Source: Asticcacaulis endophyticus
Lineage (GTDB): Bacteria; Pseudomonadota; Alphaproteobacteria; Caulobacterales; Caulobacteraceae
Assembly (NCBI RefSeq): GCF_014652575.1
Contig: NZ_BMZB01000004.1
Location: 186,001-250,000, forward strand
DNA: 64,000 bases
Direction of reading: 5' to 3'
Part shown: piece by piece, positions 8,889 through 18,535 of the stretch
Position numbering within the stretch: the stretch's first letter is position 1
How the letters are laid out: the number at the start of each line of letters is the position of its first letter
Translations under genes and position numbers: made by a program
The notes under the pieces: model-generated
Database searches by the model: none
What the model saw: the letters and a program-made list of their open reading frames with translations, nothing else
Told to the model about the DNA's origin: nothing

Positions 8889-9668
8889 CTATTTTGTGGC
8901 GAGCTTGGCCCGCTGCGCTTCGATGGCGGCTTTAAGGCCGTTCATATCGGCACCATTGACGACCACGCCGCCGACAATGAAGGTCGGGGTGCCGTTGATT
9001 TCCAGTTGGGTGCCCAGCTTTTCAACGGCGTTAATGTGATCCTGAACCGCTTCGGATTTGGCCTTGGCTGCGATGTCCTGAGCGTCGAAGCCCAGCTTCG
9101 TCAAGGCCTGTGCGACCTCGGCTTCGGTGGTGAATTTCGACGCCATAAAGGCGTGATGGACTTCGGCGTAGCGGCCGCTGTCCTTGGTCGCCAGCGCATA
9201 GGAAGCCAGAGCGCGCGAGGAGTCTGCGATGATCGGATACTCCTTCACGACCACCCGCACGTCCTTGTTTTCCGCCAGAAGCTGTTCGACCTGCGGCGTC
9301 GACAATTTACAATAGGCGCAGTTGTAATCGAGGAATTCCACGATCGTGATCGGCCCGTTCGGATTGCCCATAACCGGATCGCGGGCATCGTCATATAGGG
9401 CTTCATGATTGGCCTTAATAGCGATATCAGCGGCTTTTTGCTTTTCCGCGGCCTTAACCTCATCCAGTTTTTTAATGGTGTCTTCGAGGATTTTGGGCTG
9501 GTTGGTGAGGCCCTGACGCACCTGCAGGCTCTGAATCCCCGGCACCACATAGGGCGCACCGGCCAGCATAACGGCCACGACGCCCAAGGCTATGGCGATG
9601 TTGGGTTTGCTGAACCATGAAGCTACAGTGGTGGGGGATGTTTTAGTCTCAGGAGGCGTGTCGGTCAC
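8889..9668 (-). CDS. membrane-anchored DsbA-family thiol:disulfide oxidoreductase
   Basis: A 259-residue protein with one N-terminal membrane segment (about residues 23-43) and a periplasmic thioredoxin-like DsbA domain. The active site is CAYC (C117 and C120 in DYNCAYCK), and the cis-Pro loop is NGTPTFIVGG near the C-terminus. It probably oxidises or isomerises disulfides in exported proteins. A predicted coiled region (about 60-90) may mediate dimerisation. It starts 12 bases after the M48 protease gene on the same strand, so the two are probably co-transcribed and may both act in envelope protein quality control. Confidence 0.92.
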   Translation of the reverse strand: MTDTPPETKTSPTTVASWFSKPNIAIALGVVAVMLAGAPYVVPGIQSLQVRQGLTNQPKILEDTIKKLDEVKAAEKQKAADIAIKANHEALYDDARDPVMGNPNGPITIVEFLDYNCAYCKLSTPQVEQLLAENKDVRVVVKEYPIIADSSRALASYALATKDSGRYAEVHHAFMASKFTTEAEVAQALTKLGFDAQDIAAKAKSEAVQDHINAVEKLGTQLEINGTPTFIVGGVVVNGADMNGLKAAIEAQRAKLATK

Positions 9669-9680
9669 GGGCAGGACTTC

Positions 9681-11066
9681 TTATTTTTTGGTTTTGGTGA
9701 CCTCTTCGACCGGGTCTATGCCCATGGCCGCAGAGGTGGTGATGACGATATCGCGGGCGCGGCGGAACTCAGGGGAGTTCTTATCGAGATTCTTTTGTGA
9801 CCATACCGCAAAGGTGCGCGCCTGACGGAAATTACCGTTGAAGAACTCAGCTTCGGCTGAGGCGAGGCGGGCCTCACCGGCGCGGCCCAGACCATCATAG
9901 GCTTGCGCCAGCAGCCGCCAAGCAAAGCTGTTGTCGTCTTCGGCCTGCAGCGACAGTTTAAGCTGCCGGATGGCTTCTTCTGCGTCGTCCTTGTTGCCGG
10001 TCGCAATCAGGGTTTGGCCAAGATTAAGGTGCAGCAGGGGCGCGCCCGGCATCAGTTCGACCGATTTCAAATGGGCGGGCTTGGACAGTTCGGCCTGACC
10101 GGTCTCGAAATAAATCTGGCCTTTGAGTTCCCATAGATAAGGATTGTTGGGTTGCTCAGTGATGAGTTTATCGAGTTCGGTCAGCGCCTTTTGCACCTCG
10201 GTCTGCTTATAGTAGGCAATCACGCGGGCATAACGGGCCGGATAAGTGGTGTCGGTTTCGGGATATTTCTGGAACACGAACTGCGCCGGGTCGAGAAAGC
10301 CTGACAGCTTGGCGCGCACGATGGCAAACTCATCAATCGTCGCCTGACCATCTTTGGCATTGTAATGAGATTGCTTGGTCACTAGCGCCCGCAGGGTTTG
10401 GATGCGTTCGCGCGACAACGGGTGGCTGCGGAAATATTTGTAGCGCTCGGCGTTGGAAAAGGTTTCGGATTGCCGGAACTTATCGAAGAACTCGACCATG
10501 CCTTCACCGGACATGCCCGCGCGCTCTAAAGCGGCGATCCCGGCCAGATCGGCAGCCGATTCCTGGGTTTGCATATACCGCAAAGCGCCTAATGTACCGA
10601 ATGTCGAGGACGACCCAAGCAGGGCTACCCCCGCATCCGGCGCACCGGCCAGAATACTGATGATGCCAAGGCCCAACGATATGGCCATCGGAGTCTTGGC
10701 TGCCTGATAGATTTCGTCTGAACGCACGGTATGGCCGGCACTCTGGTGGCCGGCTTCGTGCGCGATAACGCCCAAAAGCTGGTTCGGGGTCTCGGCTTCC
10801 ATGATCAGGCCGGTGTTGAGCCCGATCCGTTGGCGCGACGTGGCAAAGGCGTTGAGATCGTTGGAGGCGACAATCAGGAACTGCACTCGGTCAGGATCGA
10901 GATATGATGCCTCTAAAACCGTGCGCGATTCTTTTTTCAGGAAGGCTTCGATCTCAGTGTCGCGAATGACGGCCTGAGTCTGACCAAGGCCGGGCACGCA
11001 TACGGCCAGCAGCGCCACGGCCGCTATGGCTGCCTTGCCTATGCCTTTAAATGCCTGTGGTGTCAT
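9681..11066 (-). CDS. periplasmic M48-family metalloprotease with TPR repeats (BepA-like)
   Basis: A protein of about 461 residues: signal peptide (about 1-30, ending near GLGQTQA), M48 zinc protease domain with HEAGH (about residues 103-107), downstream ESAADLAGIAALERAG supplying the third zinc ligand, then TPR repeats (about 275-400). Homologues such as BepA clear or help assemble outer-membrane proteins such as LptD. The ATG at 11066 is preferred over a GTG at 11081, because GAAGG lies 8 bases upstream of the ATG. It is followed after 12 bases by the DsbA-like gene, which fits a joint role in disulfide-dependent envelope assembly (inference). Confidence 0.9.
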   Translation of the reverse strand: MTPQAFKGIGKAAIAAVALLAVCVPGLGQTQAVIRDTEIEAFLKKESRTVLEASYLDPDRVQFLIVASNDLNAFATSRQRIGLNTGLIMEAETPNQLLGVIAHEAGHQSAGHTVRSDEIYQAAKTPMAISLGLGIISILAGAPDAGVALLGSSSTFGTLGALRYMQTQESAADLAGIAALERAGMSGEGMVEFFDKFRQSETFSNAERYKYFRSHPLSRERIQTLRALVTKQSHYNAKDGQATIDEFAIVRAKLSGFLDPAQFVFQKYPETDTTYPARYARVIAYYKQTEVQKALTELDKLITEQPNNPYLWELKGQIYFETGQAELSKPAHLKSVELMPGAPLLHLNLGQTLIATGNKDDAEEAIRQLKLSLQAEDDNSFAWRLLAQAYDGLGRAGEARLASAEAEFFNGNFRQARTFAVWSQKNLDKNSPEFRRARDIVITTSAAMGIDPVEEVTKTKK

Positions 11067-11156
11067 CCTTGCGACCTTCACCGGAAACCTGTTGTCCCAT
11101 CCTAACCTAAATTGTGATCTATTTGCGGCTAAGTTAAGGGGCAGGCTTTAAAAAAC

Positions 11157-11186
11157 TCAGGCGCCGGAGAGGTTTCCGACGCCTGA
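11157..11186 (-). terminator. intrinsic terminator of rne
   Basis: TCAGGCG (11157-11163) pairs with CGCCTGA (11180-11186), and CGG pairs with CCG inside. On the minus strand the stem is followed by a run of six T residues (plus-strand AAAAA just left of 11157). It lies about 10 bases beyond the rne stop codon. Confidence 0.8.
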
Positions 11187-11195
11187 AGTCAATGA

Positions 11196-14003
11196 TTATT
11201 TGCGCCACCAGCCACGTTTGGGCTTTTCCGGTGGCGTGGTGATTTCCGCCGGATCGACCACGGACGGCGCCGGTTCAAAGGATTGAACTTCAACCAAAGG
11301 CCGTTCCAGCACAGATACTGCCGCTTCAACAGGAGCCGGGGTCTCAACTTCCGGGGCCGTGTTTTCCGCCTCAGCCAAGGGAGCCGTTACCGTTTCGGTT
11401 AAGCTTTCCGCCACCACATCCGTTTTCTTGCGACGGGCGCGGGGCTTACGCGTGGTTTTCACGTCGTCTTCGGCAATCAACGGGTCAGGCGTCACCGCAA
11501 CGGCTTCGGGCGCGATCGCCAGTTCAGCTTCGACGGATATGGTCTCTGCATCATCGGCCACGGTCTCAGCGGCAACCTTACGGGAACGGGTTGGACGTTT
11601 GCGGCGAACCGGCGCGTCACTAACCACGTCTTCGGGCACGAGCGACGTCGGTGCCGAACCATCTACCGGCTCGGTAAGGGCGCGGGGAGCGACCTCGACA
11701 GAACCAACCGGCGTGATGACATCCATAGCATCCGGGGCGGATGCTCGGTTGCGGCGGTTACGCGAACGCTCACGTCTTGCCCCGTCTTTGGGGGCGTCTT
11801 TAGATGCGACCGGCCCTGAGTCCGCCATCCCTGTTTCCGGGGCTGGCACTGATGAACTCGCCGCGATAGCATCTGATGCAGGCGGGTCTACGCGTTTTTG
11901 CTGCTGCTCATCGAAGGCATCGATCCAGACATAGGGTTCTTCGAGCGACGGCGTACGGGCGCGTACCCAGCCATAAGGTTCGCGCGGACGGTTTTCCTGA
12001 CCCGTGCGGCGGCCACCACGGCGACCGCGACGGCGACGACGGTTGCGGCGGTCATCACTGTCGCCATCGCTGCCGTCACTATCGTCATCAGCCTCAGTGT
12101 CAGCCGCTTCAACGGTTTCAGTGTCGGCCTCAGCTTCGCCATCCTGTTCGCGGTTGCCGTTTTCACCCTTGCGGCGGCGGCGGCGGTTGCGGCCACGGCC
12201 ACGACCATCACGTCCGCCGTCACGGCTATCATCGCGAGACTGCGCACGCTCCGCGGCACCATCATCGTCGGTGTCTTCGCGGGCAATGGCCTCTTCGTCT
12301 TCGGCGTCCAGTTCTTCGTCTTCAAACACTTCGTCGGCGGCATCGAGCAGAAGGTCGGCCGCAGGCATAGAACGAACCGGCGGTACGAACTCAACTTCGT
12401 CAGCATGAACGGTGCGTGTGATTTCAAACTCAGCGTGGGAGAGATGATTTTCGATCTCAACAGTGACCTTAAGGCCCCATTCGTCACGCAGTTTGGCCAG
12501 ATGGCCCTGCTTTTCGTTAAGCACATAAAGCGCCACAGGCTGCGGCAGCTTAATGATGACAGCCCCGGCGCCATTTTGCATGGCCTCTAAATCAATAGCG
12601 CGCATGGCACCCAGTGCCGACGAATCGACCGACCGAATCCGTCCCGTACCTTCACAGTGCGGGCAGGGCGAGGTGGTGCCTTCAAGGAAGCCAGTGCGAC
12701 GCCGCTGGCGCGAGATTTCCATCAGGCCAAAGCCGGAAATCTTACCCATCTGGATGCGGGCGCGGTCGTTTTCGAGCGCGTCTTTGAGCTTCTTTTCAAC
12801 CGCGCGGTTGTTCTTCGGCTCATCCATGTCGATGAAGTCGATAACCACGAGGCCAGCCAGATCGCGCAGGCGCATCTGACGGGCGGCCTCTTCGGCGGCT
12901 TCAAGGTTGGTTTTGAGCGCGGTATTTTCGATATTGCGCTCTTTGGTCGACTTGCCCGAGTTGACGTCGATGGCAACCAGCGCTTCGGTCTGGTTGATCA
13001 CCAGATAGCCGCCCGATCTGAGCGGGACCGTCGGCGAGTAGATTTTTTGCAGCATGTCCTCAATGCCATGACGGGCAAAGAGCGGCGCATTGGCACGGTA
13101 AAGCTGTATCTTCTTGGCCTGAGACGGCATGATCATGCGCATGAAATCACGCGCCGAGCGGTAGCCTTCTTCGCCTTCGACCATGACATGCTCGAAATCC
13201 TTATCGAACAGGTCGCGAATGGCACGTTTGACCAGATCTTCTTCTTCGTAGATCAGCGACGGTGCATTGGATTTCAGAGTGGTTTCGCGGATGTTTTCCC
13301 ACACGCGCAGCAGATAATCATAGTCGCGCTTGATTTCCTGCTTGGTGCGCTTGGCCCCGGCGGTGCGGACAATCAGGCCCATGCCCTGCGGCACGTCAAG
13401 ACTTTGGGCGACGACTTTGAGGCGCTTACGGTCGGCAGAATTGGTGATTTTACGGCTGATGCCGCCGCCGCGCGCAGTGTTGGGCATGAGCACGCAATAG
13501 CGTCCGGCCAGCGACATATAGGTGGTGAGGGCCGCCCCCTTGTTGCCGCGTTCTTCCTTGACGACCTGAACCAGCAGGATCTGACGGCGCTTGATGACTT
13601 CCTGAATCTTATAACGCTTGATCAGGTGAGCGCGCAGACGGCGCTCTTCGTCGGGCAGATCATCGCCGTCGTCTTCGTCTTCGAGATCATCATCGTGGTG
13701 GTTATTGGCCGCGGCTTGCGCTGCCAGTTCGGCCATAAGCTTTTCACGGTCGGCCACCGGAATCTGGTAATAGTCCGGGTGAATTTCGTTGAATGCCAGA
13801 AAGCCGTGACGATTGCCACCGTATTCGACAAACGCGGCCTGAAGGCTGGGTTCTACCCGCGTAACCTTGGCCAGATAGATGTTGCCGCGAAGTTGTTTTC
13901 TGGAATGGCTTTCGAAATCAAATTCTTCGACCTGGCTTCCGTTCATTACGACGACGCGAGTCTCTTCCGAGTGGGTCGCGTCGATCAACATAGTTTTCGA
14001 CAT
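11196..14003 (-). CDS. rne: ribonuclease E (endoribonuclease, degradosome scaffold)
   Basis: A 935-residue RNase E that initiates mRNA decay and processes rRNA and tRNA. The N-terminal catalytic half has an S1 domain (about 35-120, interrupted by an Asp/Glu-rich insertion typical of alphaproteobacteria), the DNase-I-like region with the metal-binding aspartates in VAIDVNSGKST and VVIDFIDMDEP, and the Zn-link CPHC (about residues 447-450). The C-terminal half is disordered, with acidic and Arg-rich blocks such as RRNRRRRRGRRGGRR for RNA binding, and ends KPKRGWWRK. A terminal GWW peptide of this kind is known in Caulobacter RNase E to bind PNPase. The leader is long and structured. Confidence 0.97.
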   Translation of the reverse strand: MSKTMLIDATHSEETRVVVMNGSQVEEFDFESHSRKQLRGNIYLAKVTRVEPSLQAAFVEYGGNRHGFLAFNEIHPDYYQIPVADREKLMAELAAQAAANNHHDDDLEDEDDGDDLPDEERRLRAHLIKRYKIQEVIKRRQILLVQVVKEERGNKGAALTTYMSLAGRYCVLMPNTARGGGISRKITNSADRKRLKVVAQSLDVPQGMGLIVRTAGAKRTKQEIKRDYDYLLRVWENIRETTLKSNAPSLIYEEEDLVKRAIRDLFDKDFEHVMVEGEEGYRSARDFMRMIMPSQAKKIQLYRANAPLFARHGIEDMLQKIYSPTVPLRSGGYLVINQTEALVAIDVNSGKSTKERNIENTALKTNLEAAEEAARQMRLRDLAGLVVIDFIDMDEPKNNRAVEKKLKDALENDRARIQMGKISGFGLMEISRQRRRTGFLEGTTSPCPHCEGTGRIRSVDSSALGAMRAIDLEAMQNGAGAVIIKLPQPVALYVLNEKQGHLAKLRDEWGLKVTVEIENHLSHAEFEITRTVHADEVEFVPPVRSMPAADLLLDAADEVFEDEELDAEDEEAIAREDTDDDGAAERAQSRDDSRDGGRDGRGRGRNRRRRRKGENGNREQDGEAEADTETVEAADTEADDDSDGSDGDSDDRRNRRRRRGRRGGRRTGQENRPREPYGWVRARTPSLEEPYVWIDAFDEQQQKRVDPPASDAIAASSSVPAPETGMADSGPVASKDAPKDGARRERSRNRRNRASAPDAMDVITPVGSVEVAPRALTEPVDGSAPTSLVPEDVVSDAPVRRKRPTRSRKVAAETVADDAETISVEAELAIAPEAVAVTPDPLIAEDDVKTTRKPRARRKKTDVVAESLTETVTAPLAEAENTAPEVETPAPVEAAVSVLERPLVEVQSFEPAPSVVDPAEITTPPEKPKRGWWRK

Positions 14004-14035
14004 TAATAGACTCTCCGAAGCGCACAGGCCCTGAG

Positions 14036-14059
14036 ACCCAAAGGCTCAAACCTTTGGGT
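14036..14059 (-). promoter_or_regulatory. 9-bp hairpin just upstream of the rne start
   Basis: ACCCAAAGG (14036-14044) pairs with CCTTTGGGT (14051-14059) around a 6-nt loop. It lies about 33 bases before the rne ATG on the transcribed strand. It is not followed by a T-run towards rne, so a leader structure is more likely than a terminator. Confidence 0.55.
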
Positions 14060-14317
14060 ATAATTAGGGGGCGCTCATTTTTAGGGTGTGACGGGCGTGC
14101 ACATTCATCCTGTCCGCGCTTCAAGGCGCGTAGACCGTTTAACGGTCGGGATAAATTAAAATAGGCACAGCCCATATTGGGTATTTCCGTTACGCTTTTG
14201 CGCAAGACGTAAGAGCCCGCGCGAAATCTTTTTCAGGTGGCGCTCATTCAGAGACCAAGGTTTGCTAACCTTAAGGCCGCTTAAGTTCGCCATTTTAGGG
14301 TGTTCCGCAGACAATGC

Positions 14318-14401
14318 GGTTCAGCCAGATATATGTGTTGTCTGCCTTTGTATAAAAGCCGTTTCATTGAGCTTTTTATAAAAACAGACGCTGTCTGAAC
14401 C
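14318..14401 (-). promoter_or_regulatory. nested hairpin in the rne leader
   Basis: Three concentric inverted repeats: GGTTCAG (14318-14324)/CTGAACC (14395-14401); GTCTG (14340-14344)/CAGAC (14385-14389); and TATAAAAGC (14351-14359)/GCTTTTTATA (14371-14380). The apical loop starts CGTTT on the plus strand. The inner stem and loop resemble the hairpin just upstream of the DEAD-box helicase gene (42241-42303). Confidence 0.6.
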
Positions 14402-14572
14402 AAAAATTGCCATAAGCCATCGCTAAACAACATTTCGGGTTCATGTGAAGCCACTTTGCAACATGGCTCTAAAAACGCATTCTCGTCAATTATTTTCTTG
14501 TGTTAACGCAATGGCTACCCGTGCGGGGTTATAGTCGCTCCAACATAAAAAATAAGATGTGTGGAGTTTTGA

Positions 14573-15844
14573 ATGATCCGGGTGCTCAGGCATTTGGTCG
14601 GCTATGATTTTCATAAGGCCGTAAAAATAGCGACCGCGTCGGTTCTGGCCGCCGTGATCTGCATCGGTGTGTCCGAAGTGACCTCCGTGCGGGCGGCCAC
14701 GGATGCGACCGCTTCCGGCGATGTGGTTAAGGTGCGTCTGGGCGGTGATAAGGCTCAGACCCGGATCGTGCTTGAGCTTAATCGCGCCGCCAAGGGTAAG
14801 CTTTTATCGGCAGATACGGCCTCATCGGCCGTTCTGGACTTAAGCGATGTGCGCATGGATGGCCCATTAAGCGGTGAGGGCCGGGGTCTGGTCTCCGGCT
14901 GGCGTGTTGAAAATCAGGGCGGGGCGGTGCGCCTTAAACTCAGCTATCAGGGGCAGGCGAAAATTGCGCGCCGGTTCATTCTGCCGCCCGCCGATGGCGT
15001 GGGCGTTTACCGCTATGTGATCGATGTGGTGCCCGCTGCGGTCACACCTCCGGGTGATGAGGCTACGCGCCTTCTGATACCGGACACCACCAAAGCCTCT
15101 GCGGCGACCCAGTTAAAGGCCGAAGTGCCGCTGCGGCGTTCATTGAAAAAGATTGTGGTCATTGATGCGGGTCACGGCGGGAAAGATTCCGGCGCTTTGG
15201 GGACGTTTTCTTATGAAAAAGACGTCAATCTGGCGGCGGCCAAGGCCTTGAAGACCAAGCTCGAATCGACCGGGCGCTATAAGGTCATCATGACGCGCGA
15301 AACCGATGGGTTTGTCGATCTTTCGGCGCGCGTCCGGATTGCCCGCAGTGCTGATGCCGATCTGTTTATTTCACTTCATTCCGATTCGGGGCCGGATAAG
15401 TCAACCCGTGGGGCCAGTATTTATACTCTGTCTGATTCGGGTACGGAACGGGCGGCACGTAAGGCCCTGGTGCGCGGCGATTGGTCTTTGGCTGAGCGTC
15501 CGGCGGATCAGATGGTCAATCGTATCCTCATTGATCTTACGCAACGCGCCACCAAGAACCGCTCGGCAACCTTTGCTCAGGTCTTGCTCAATAACATTGG
15601 CGATACCACGCCCTTGCTGAAAACCAGCCACCGTCAGGCCGGTTTTGTGGTGCTGCTGGCGCCGGATGTGCCAGCGGTTTTGCTGGAAATGGGCTTTATT
15701 ACCAATGCGCTGGATGAAAAGCTGCTTAACGATTCGGCGCAACGTAACCGCATGATGACATCGGTAGCCAAATCGATTGATCAGTATTTTGAAAACGATG
15801 TGCGCTATGCCTCATTTGTCATGATGCCCAAGGCTATGCGCTAA
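14573..15844 (+). CDS. amiC: N-acetylmuramoyl-L-alanine amidase with AMIN domain
   Basis: A 423-residue periplasmic amidase that cleaves the bond between MurNAc and the stem peptide, needed for septal peptidoglycan splitting. An N-terminal signal-like segment (about 20-41) is followed by an AMIN targeting domain (about 45-155) and an Amidase_3 catalytic domain (about 193-412). The zinc ligands and catalytic residues appear in IDAGHGGKDSG (His about 201), the Glu of SYEKDVNL, SLHSDSG (about 267) and VLLEMGFITN (about 368). It is followed by a terminator and then the class A PBP gene on the same strand. Confidence 0.95.
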   Translation: MIRVLRHLVGYDFHKAVKIATASVLAAVICIGVSEVTSVRAATDATASGDVVKVRLGGDKAQTRIVLELNRAAKGKLLSADTASSAVLDLSDVRMDGPLSGEGRGLVSGWRVENQGGAVRLKLSYQGQAKIARRFILPPADGVGVYRYVIDVVPAAVTPPGDEATRLLIPDTTKASAATQLKAEVPLRRSLKKIVVIDAGHGGKDSGALGTFSYEKDVNLAAAKALKTKLESTGRYKVIMTRETDGFVDLSARVRIARSADADLFISLHSDSGPDKSTRGASIYTLSDSGTERAARKALVRGDWSLAERPADQMVNRILIDLTQRATKNRSATFAQVLLNNIGDTTPLLKTSHRQAGFVVLLAPDVPAVLLEMGFITNALDEKLLNDSAQRNRMMTSVAKSIDQYFENDVRYASFVMMPKAMR

Positions 15845-15872
15845 GATTAATTTATCTGACCGAAGGCCCTGC

Positions 15873-15900
15873 GGTTAAGCGCGGGGCCTTTATTTATCTG
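15873..15900 (+). terminator. intrinsic terminator after amiC
   Basis: AAGGCCC (15873-15879) pairs with GGGCCTT (15894-15900), with further GCG/CGC pairing inside, followed by TTATTTAT. It lies 28 bases after the amiC stop, separating it from the PBP gene. Confidence 0.7.
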
Positions 15901-16084
15901 CAAACTTGTGGCGGAATTGTCAGGCTGAGGCGCCTTTGACGCCATTCACGCGAAATGCGATTGCCTAAGTTGGCAGGTTTGATAAATACGTAGCCTTAAT
16001 TAAGGTGATCCTGGCTTCAGGCGGGGGGCGTGACGGCGTTTTTGTCAGGCGGCCTTGAACGGTCAGGATCGGAGGCGCAGTAAG

Positions 16085-18475
16085 TTGAAATCAGCCGAAC
16101 GATGGTTTGCCATGGCAGGGGTCGTGCTCATGACGGTGATCGCCGTCGCGGGCTTTGCGATCGCAATCTATGCCGCGTGGCTGTTTCATGACCTGCCCGA
16201 TGGTACGGAACTGGCGGATTATCGTCCGGCGACCTCGACGCGCGTATTTGCTTGGGACGGCACGCTTATTGGGGAATTTGCCAAGGAACGCCGGATTTAT
16301 GTGCCGTATGACCGCATACCACCACGGCTGGCGCAAGCCTTTCTGGCCGCCGAAGACCGTAACTTCTTCGCCCATTCCGGGGTTGATGTCGGTGGTTTGA
16401 GCCGGGCCGCAGCTAAGAACGTCGGCAATTTCATGGAAGGCAACCGTCTTGAGGGCGGCTCGACCATCACACAGCAGGTCGCCAAGAACGTCCTTTTGAC
16501 CAATGAGCAGACTCTGGGCCGCAAACTGAAAGAGGTCATTCTGGCCCGCCGGCTTGAGGCATCGCTGGATAAGAAGCAAATCCTTGAGCTTTATCTCAAC
16601 GAAATCTTTCTGGGCTATCGCTCCAACGGGGTCGGTACCGCCGCCTATAACTATTTCGGTAAGTCGGTCGATGAACTGTCTTTGAGTGAAATGGCCTATT
16701 TGGCTGCCTTGCCAAAGGGGCCGTCGAACTATCATCCGACCCGCCGTAAAGAACAGGCCATCGACCGCCGCAACTGGATTTTGGGTGAAATGGCCAAGGT
16801 CGGCTGGGTCACACCGGCCGAGGCACTGGCGGCGTCCAAAGAAGACCTTGTAGTTCAGGCGGCACCTGCGCGCGCCAAATACCGCGATGCCGACTATTTC
16901 GTCGGTGAGGTAGAGCGCCGTGCCCAGAACATCTTTGGCGATGAGATTTATTCGAGCGGTTATTACCTCAGAACCACGCTTGACCCAAAGCTGCAAACCG
17001 TGGCGCGGATCGCGCTGATGGATGGTCTGGAGCAGTATGATCGCCGTCACGGCTGGCGTGGCGGCTGGGACAATATCGATATGGGTAATGGCTGGCAGGC
17101 CGTCGCTCTGAAACGCGCGGCTCCGGCTGAACGCGAAGAGTGGCAACATGCCATTGTGGAAAAGGCGTCGTCGTCTTCGGTCAGCATAATCACCGCAACC
17201 GATGGCACACGCGGGCGTCTGGCCGATAATGATGTCATCTGGGCTTTCGCGGGCAAGGGCCTGAAATCTGGTGATTTGATCTTCGTGTCTGAACAATCCA
17301 AAGGGCTTTTCAGGCTGCATCAGGTGCCTGCGGTCAATGGCGCCCTGGTGGCGGTTGATCCCTGGACCGGGCGGATCGTGGCTATGGTGGGTGGCTATAG
17401 CTACTCTCTGTCTAAATTTAACCGCGCCGTTCAGGCTAAGCGTCAACCGGGTTCGGCTATTAAGCCGTTCGTCTATGCGGTGGCGCTGGAGAATGAGTTT
17501 ACACCGGCGTCGATTGTTATGGATGCGCCTATTTCCATGGCCGGTGCCAATGGCGCGAAATGGTCGCCGCAAAACTATACCCGCCGCTATTACGGCGCGC
17601 AGACCCTGCGCAAGGGTCTTGAATACTCACGCAATGCTATGACCGTGCGGCTGGCACAAAAGGTCGGCATCAAGACCGTCTCGCAAAAGATCGCCGAATA
17701 TGGCATTTCCGATAACCTGCCCGCCGTCTTGCCGATAGCACTTGGGGCGGGAGAGACCACACCTTATAAGCTGACCGCGGCCTATTCTATGTTTGCCAAT
17801 GGCGGACGTAAAATTCGCCCGCATCTTATCGAAGTGGTTCAGGATCGTGAGGGCGGGGTGGTGTATAAGGCCGAAGCCCGTAAATGCCCCGGCGCCTGTA
17901 AGCGCGCCTTTGACGGCACAGAATCGCCTAAGCTGTTGCCGGATGGTTCCCCGGTTATTGACCCGATTACGGCCTATCAGATCACCTCTTATCTTGAGGG
18001 TGTGGTTCAGCGTGGTACGGCCGCACGGGCTTCGGTTCTCGGTCGCCCGATTGCGGGTAAGACCGGCACCACCAATGAATACCGCAGCGCCTGGTTTGTC
18101 GGCTATTCACCCGATCTGGTGGTTGGCGTCTTTGTCGGTTTTGATGATAACCGTTCACTGGGCGAGGGGGAGACCGGTGGGGCTTCGGCCTTGCCTATCT
18201 TCGTCGATTTCATGCAGCAGGCGTTGAAGAACAAACCCGTTAAACCGTTCATGAAGCCCAAGGATGCTGTGTTTGTCTCGGTGCGTGGCTATGAAGAAGC
18301 GTTCCGTCCGGGTACTGAGCCTAAGCCGGTCGTGACGGCGGCACCTTCCGACATCGAAGGGCCCAAGCCCTATACCGAAGTCTGGCGCGATGGCCTGACC
18401 GAAGAGGTGCCGTCTCAGGACGCCGCTCCTGAGCGAAAGCCCTATGTGGATGAGGCTGAGCCCATTCTCTATTAA
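16085..18475 (+). CDS. mrcA: class A penicillin-binding protein 1A (glycosyltransferase/transpeptidase)
   Basis: A bifunctional peptidoglycan synthase of about 796 residues. One N-terminal membrane anchor (about residues 11-33) precedes the GT51 glycosyltransferase domain, with the catalytic Glu in [10 protein letters not shown] (about 90) and [12 protein letters not shown]. An OB-like insert follows, and then the transpeptidase domain with SAIK (about 456), SRN (about 513) and KTGTT (about 658). The start is probably a TTG at 16085: GGAGG (16071-16075) sits 9 bases upstream. An in-frame TTG at 16055 has no comparable ribosome-binding site, and the first in-frame ATG (16112) would cut into the membrane anchor. 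Confidence 0.95.
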   Translation: MKSAERWFAMAGVVLMTVIAVAGFAIAIYAAWLFHDLPDGTELADYRPATSTRVFAWDGTLIGEFAKERRIYVPYDRIPPRLAQAFLAAEDRNFFAHSGVDVGGLSRAAAKNVGNFMEGNRLEGGSTITQQVAKNVLLTNEQTLGRKLKEVILARRLEASLDKKQILELYLNEIFLGYRSNGVGTAAYNYFGKSVDELSLSEMAYLAALPKGPSNYHPTRRKEQAIDRRNWILGEMAKVGWVTPAEALAASKEDLVVQAAPARAKYRDADYFVGEVERRAQNIFGDEIYSSGYYLRTTLDPKLQTVARIALMDGLEQYDRRHGWRGGWDNIDMGNGWQAVALKRAAPAEREEWQHAIVEKASSSSVSIITATDGTRGRLADNDVIWAFAGKGLKSGDLIFVSEQSKGLFRLHQVPAVNGALVAVDPWTGRIVAMVGGYSYSLSKFNRAVQAKRQPGSAIKPFVYAVALENEFTPASIVMDAPISMAGANGAKWSPQNYTRRYYGAQTLRKGLEYSRNAMTVRLAQKVGIKTVSQKIAEYGISDNLPAVLPIALGAGETTPYKLTAAYSMFANGGRKIRPHLIEVVQDREGGVVYKAEARKCPGACKRAFDGTESPKLLPDGSPVIDPITAYQITSYLEGVVQRGTAARASVLGRPIAGKTGTTNEYRSAWFVGYSPDLVVGVFVGFDDNRSLGEGETGGASALPIFVDFMQQALKNKPVKPFMKPKDAVFVSVRGYEEAFRPGTEPKPVVTAAPSDIEGPKPYTEVWRDGLTEEVPSQDAAPERKPYVDEAEPILY

Positions 18476-18535
18476 ACCTTGCCTTCATAGCGGCGGGGAT
18501 GTATCCCGCCCTCTTAATTTCATAAGGATACTGGT

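Larger units (their letters stand above)
14004..14572. other. 569-base intergenic region: structured rne leader and divergent amiC upstream region
   Basis: No gene is supported here. Reading towards rne (minus), a TTGACG hexamer (14484-14489) could be a -35 element, giving a leader of roughly 450 nt. Inverted repeats inside are: a nested structure at 14318-14401; TTACG/CGTAA arms at 14190-14212 around TTTTGCGCAA; CCCA-TAT-TGGG at 14171-14181; GACCGT-TTA-ACGGTC at 14133-14147; and a 9-bp hairpin at 14036-14059. RNase E mRNA is autoregulated through leader hairpins in E. coli, so a similar role is plausible. The right-hand 170 bases must hold the amiC promoter, which I could not assign. Confidence 0.6.

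Noticed and set aside
12657-14006. A 449-codon open frame on the plus strand opposite rne
   Set aside because: It is the antisense shadow of RNase E. The encoded sequence has no recognisable domain, while the minus strand gives a perfect RNase E.
14271-14284. TTAA-N6-TTAA resembling a CtrA box
   Set aside because: The spacer is 6, not 7, and both halves are parts of CTTAAG palindromes.
16091-17572. A 493-codon open frame on the minus strand opposite the class A PBP gene
   Set aside because: Antisense shadow. All PBP motifs lie on the plus strand.
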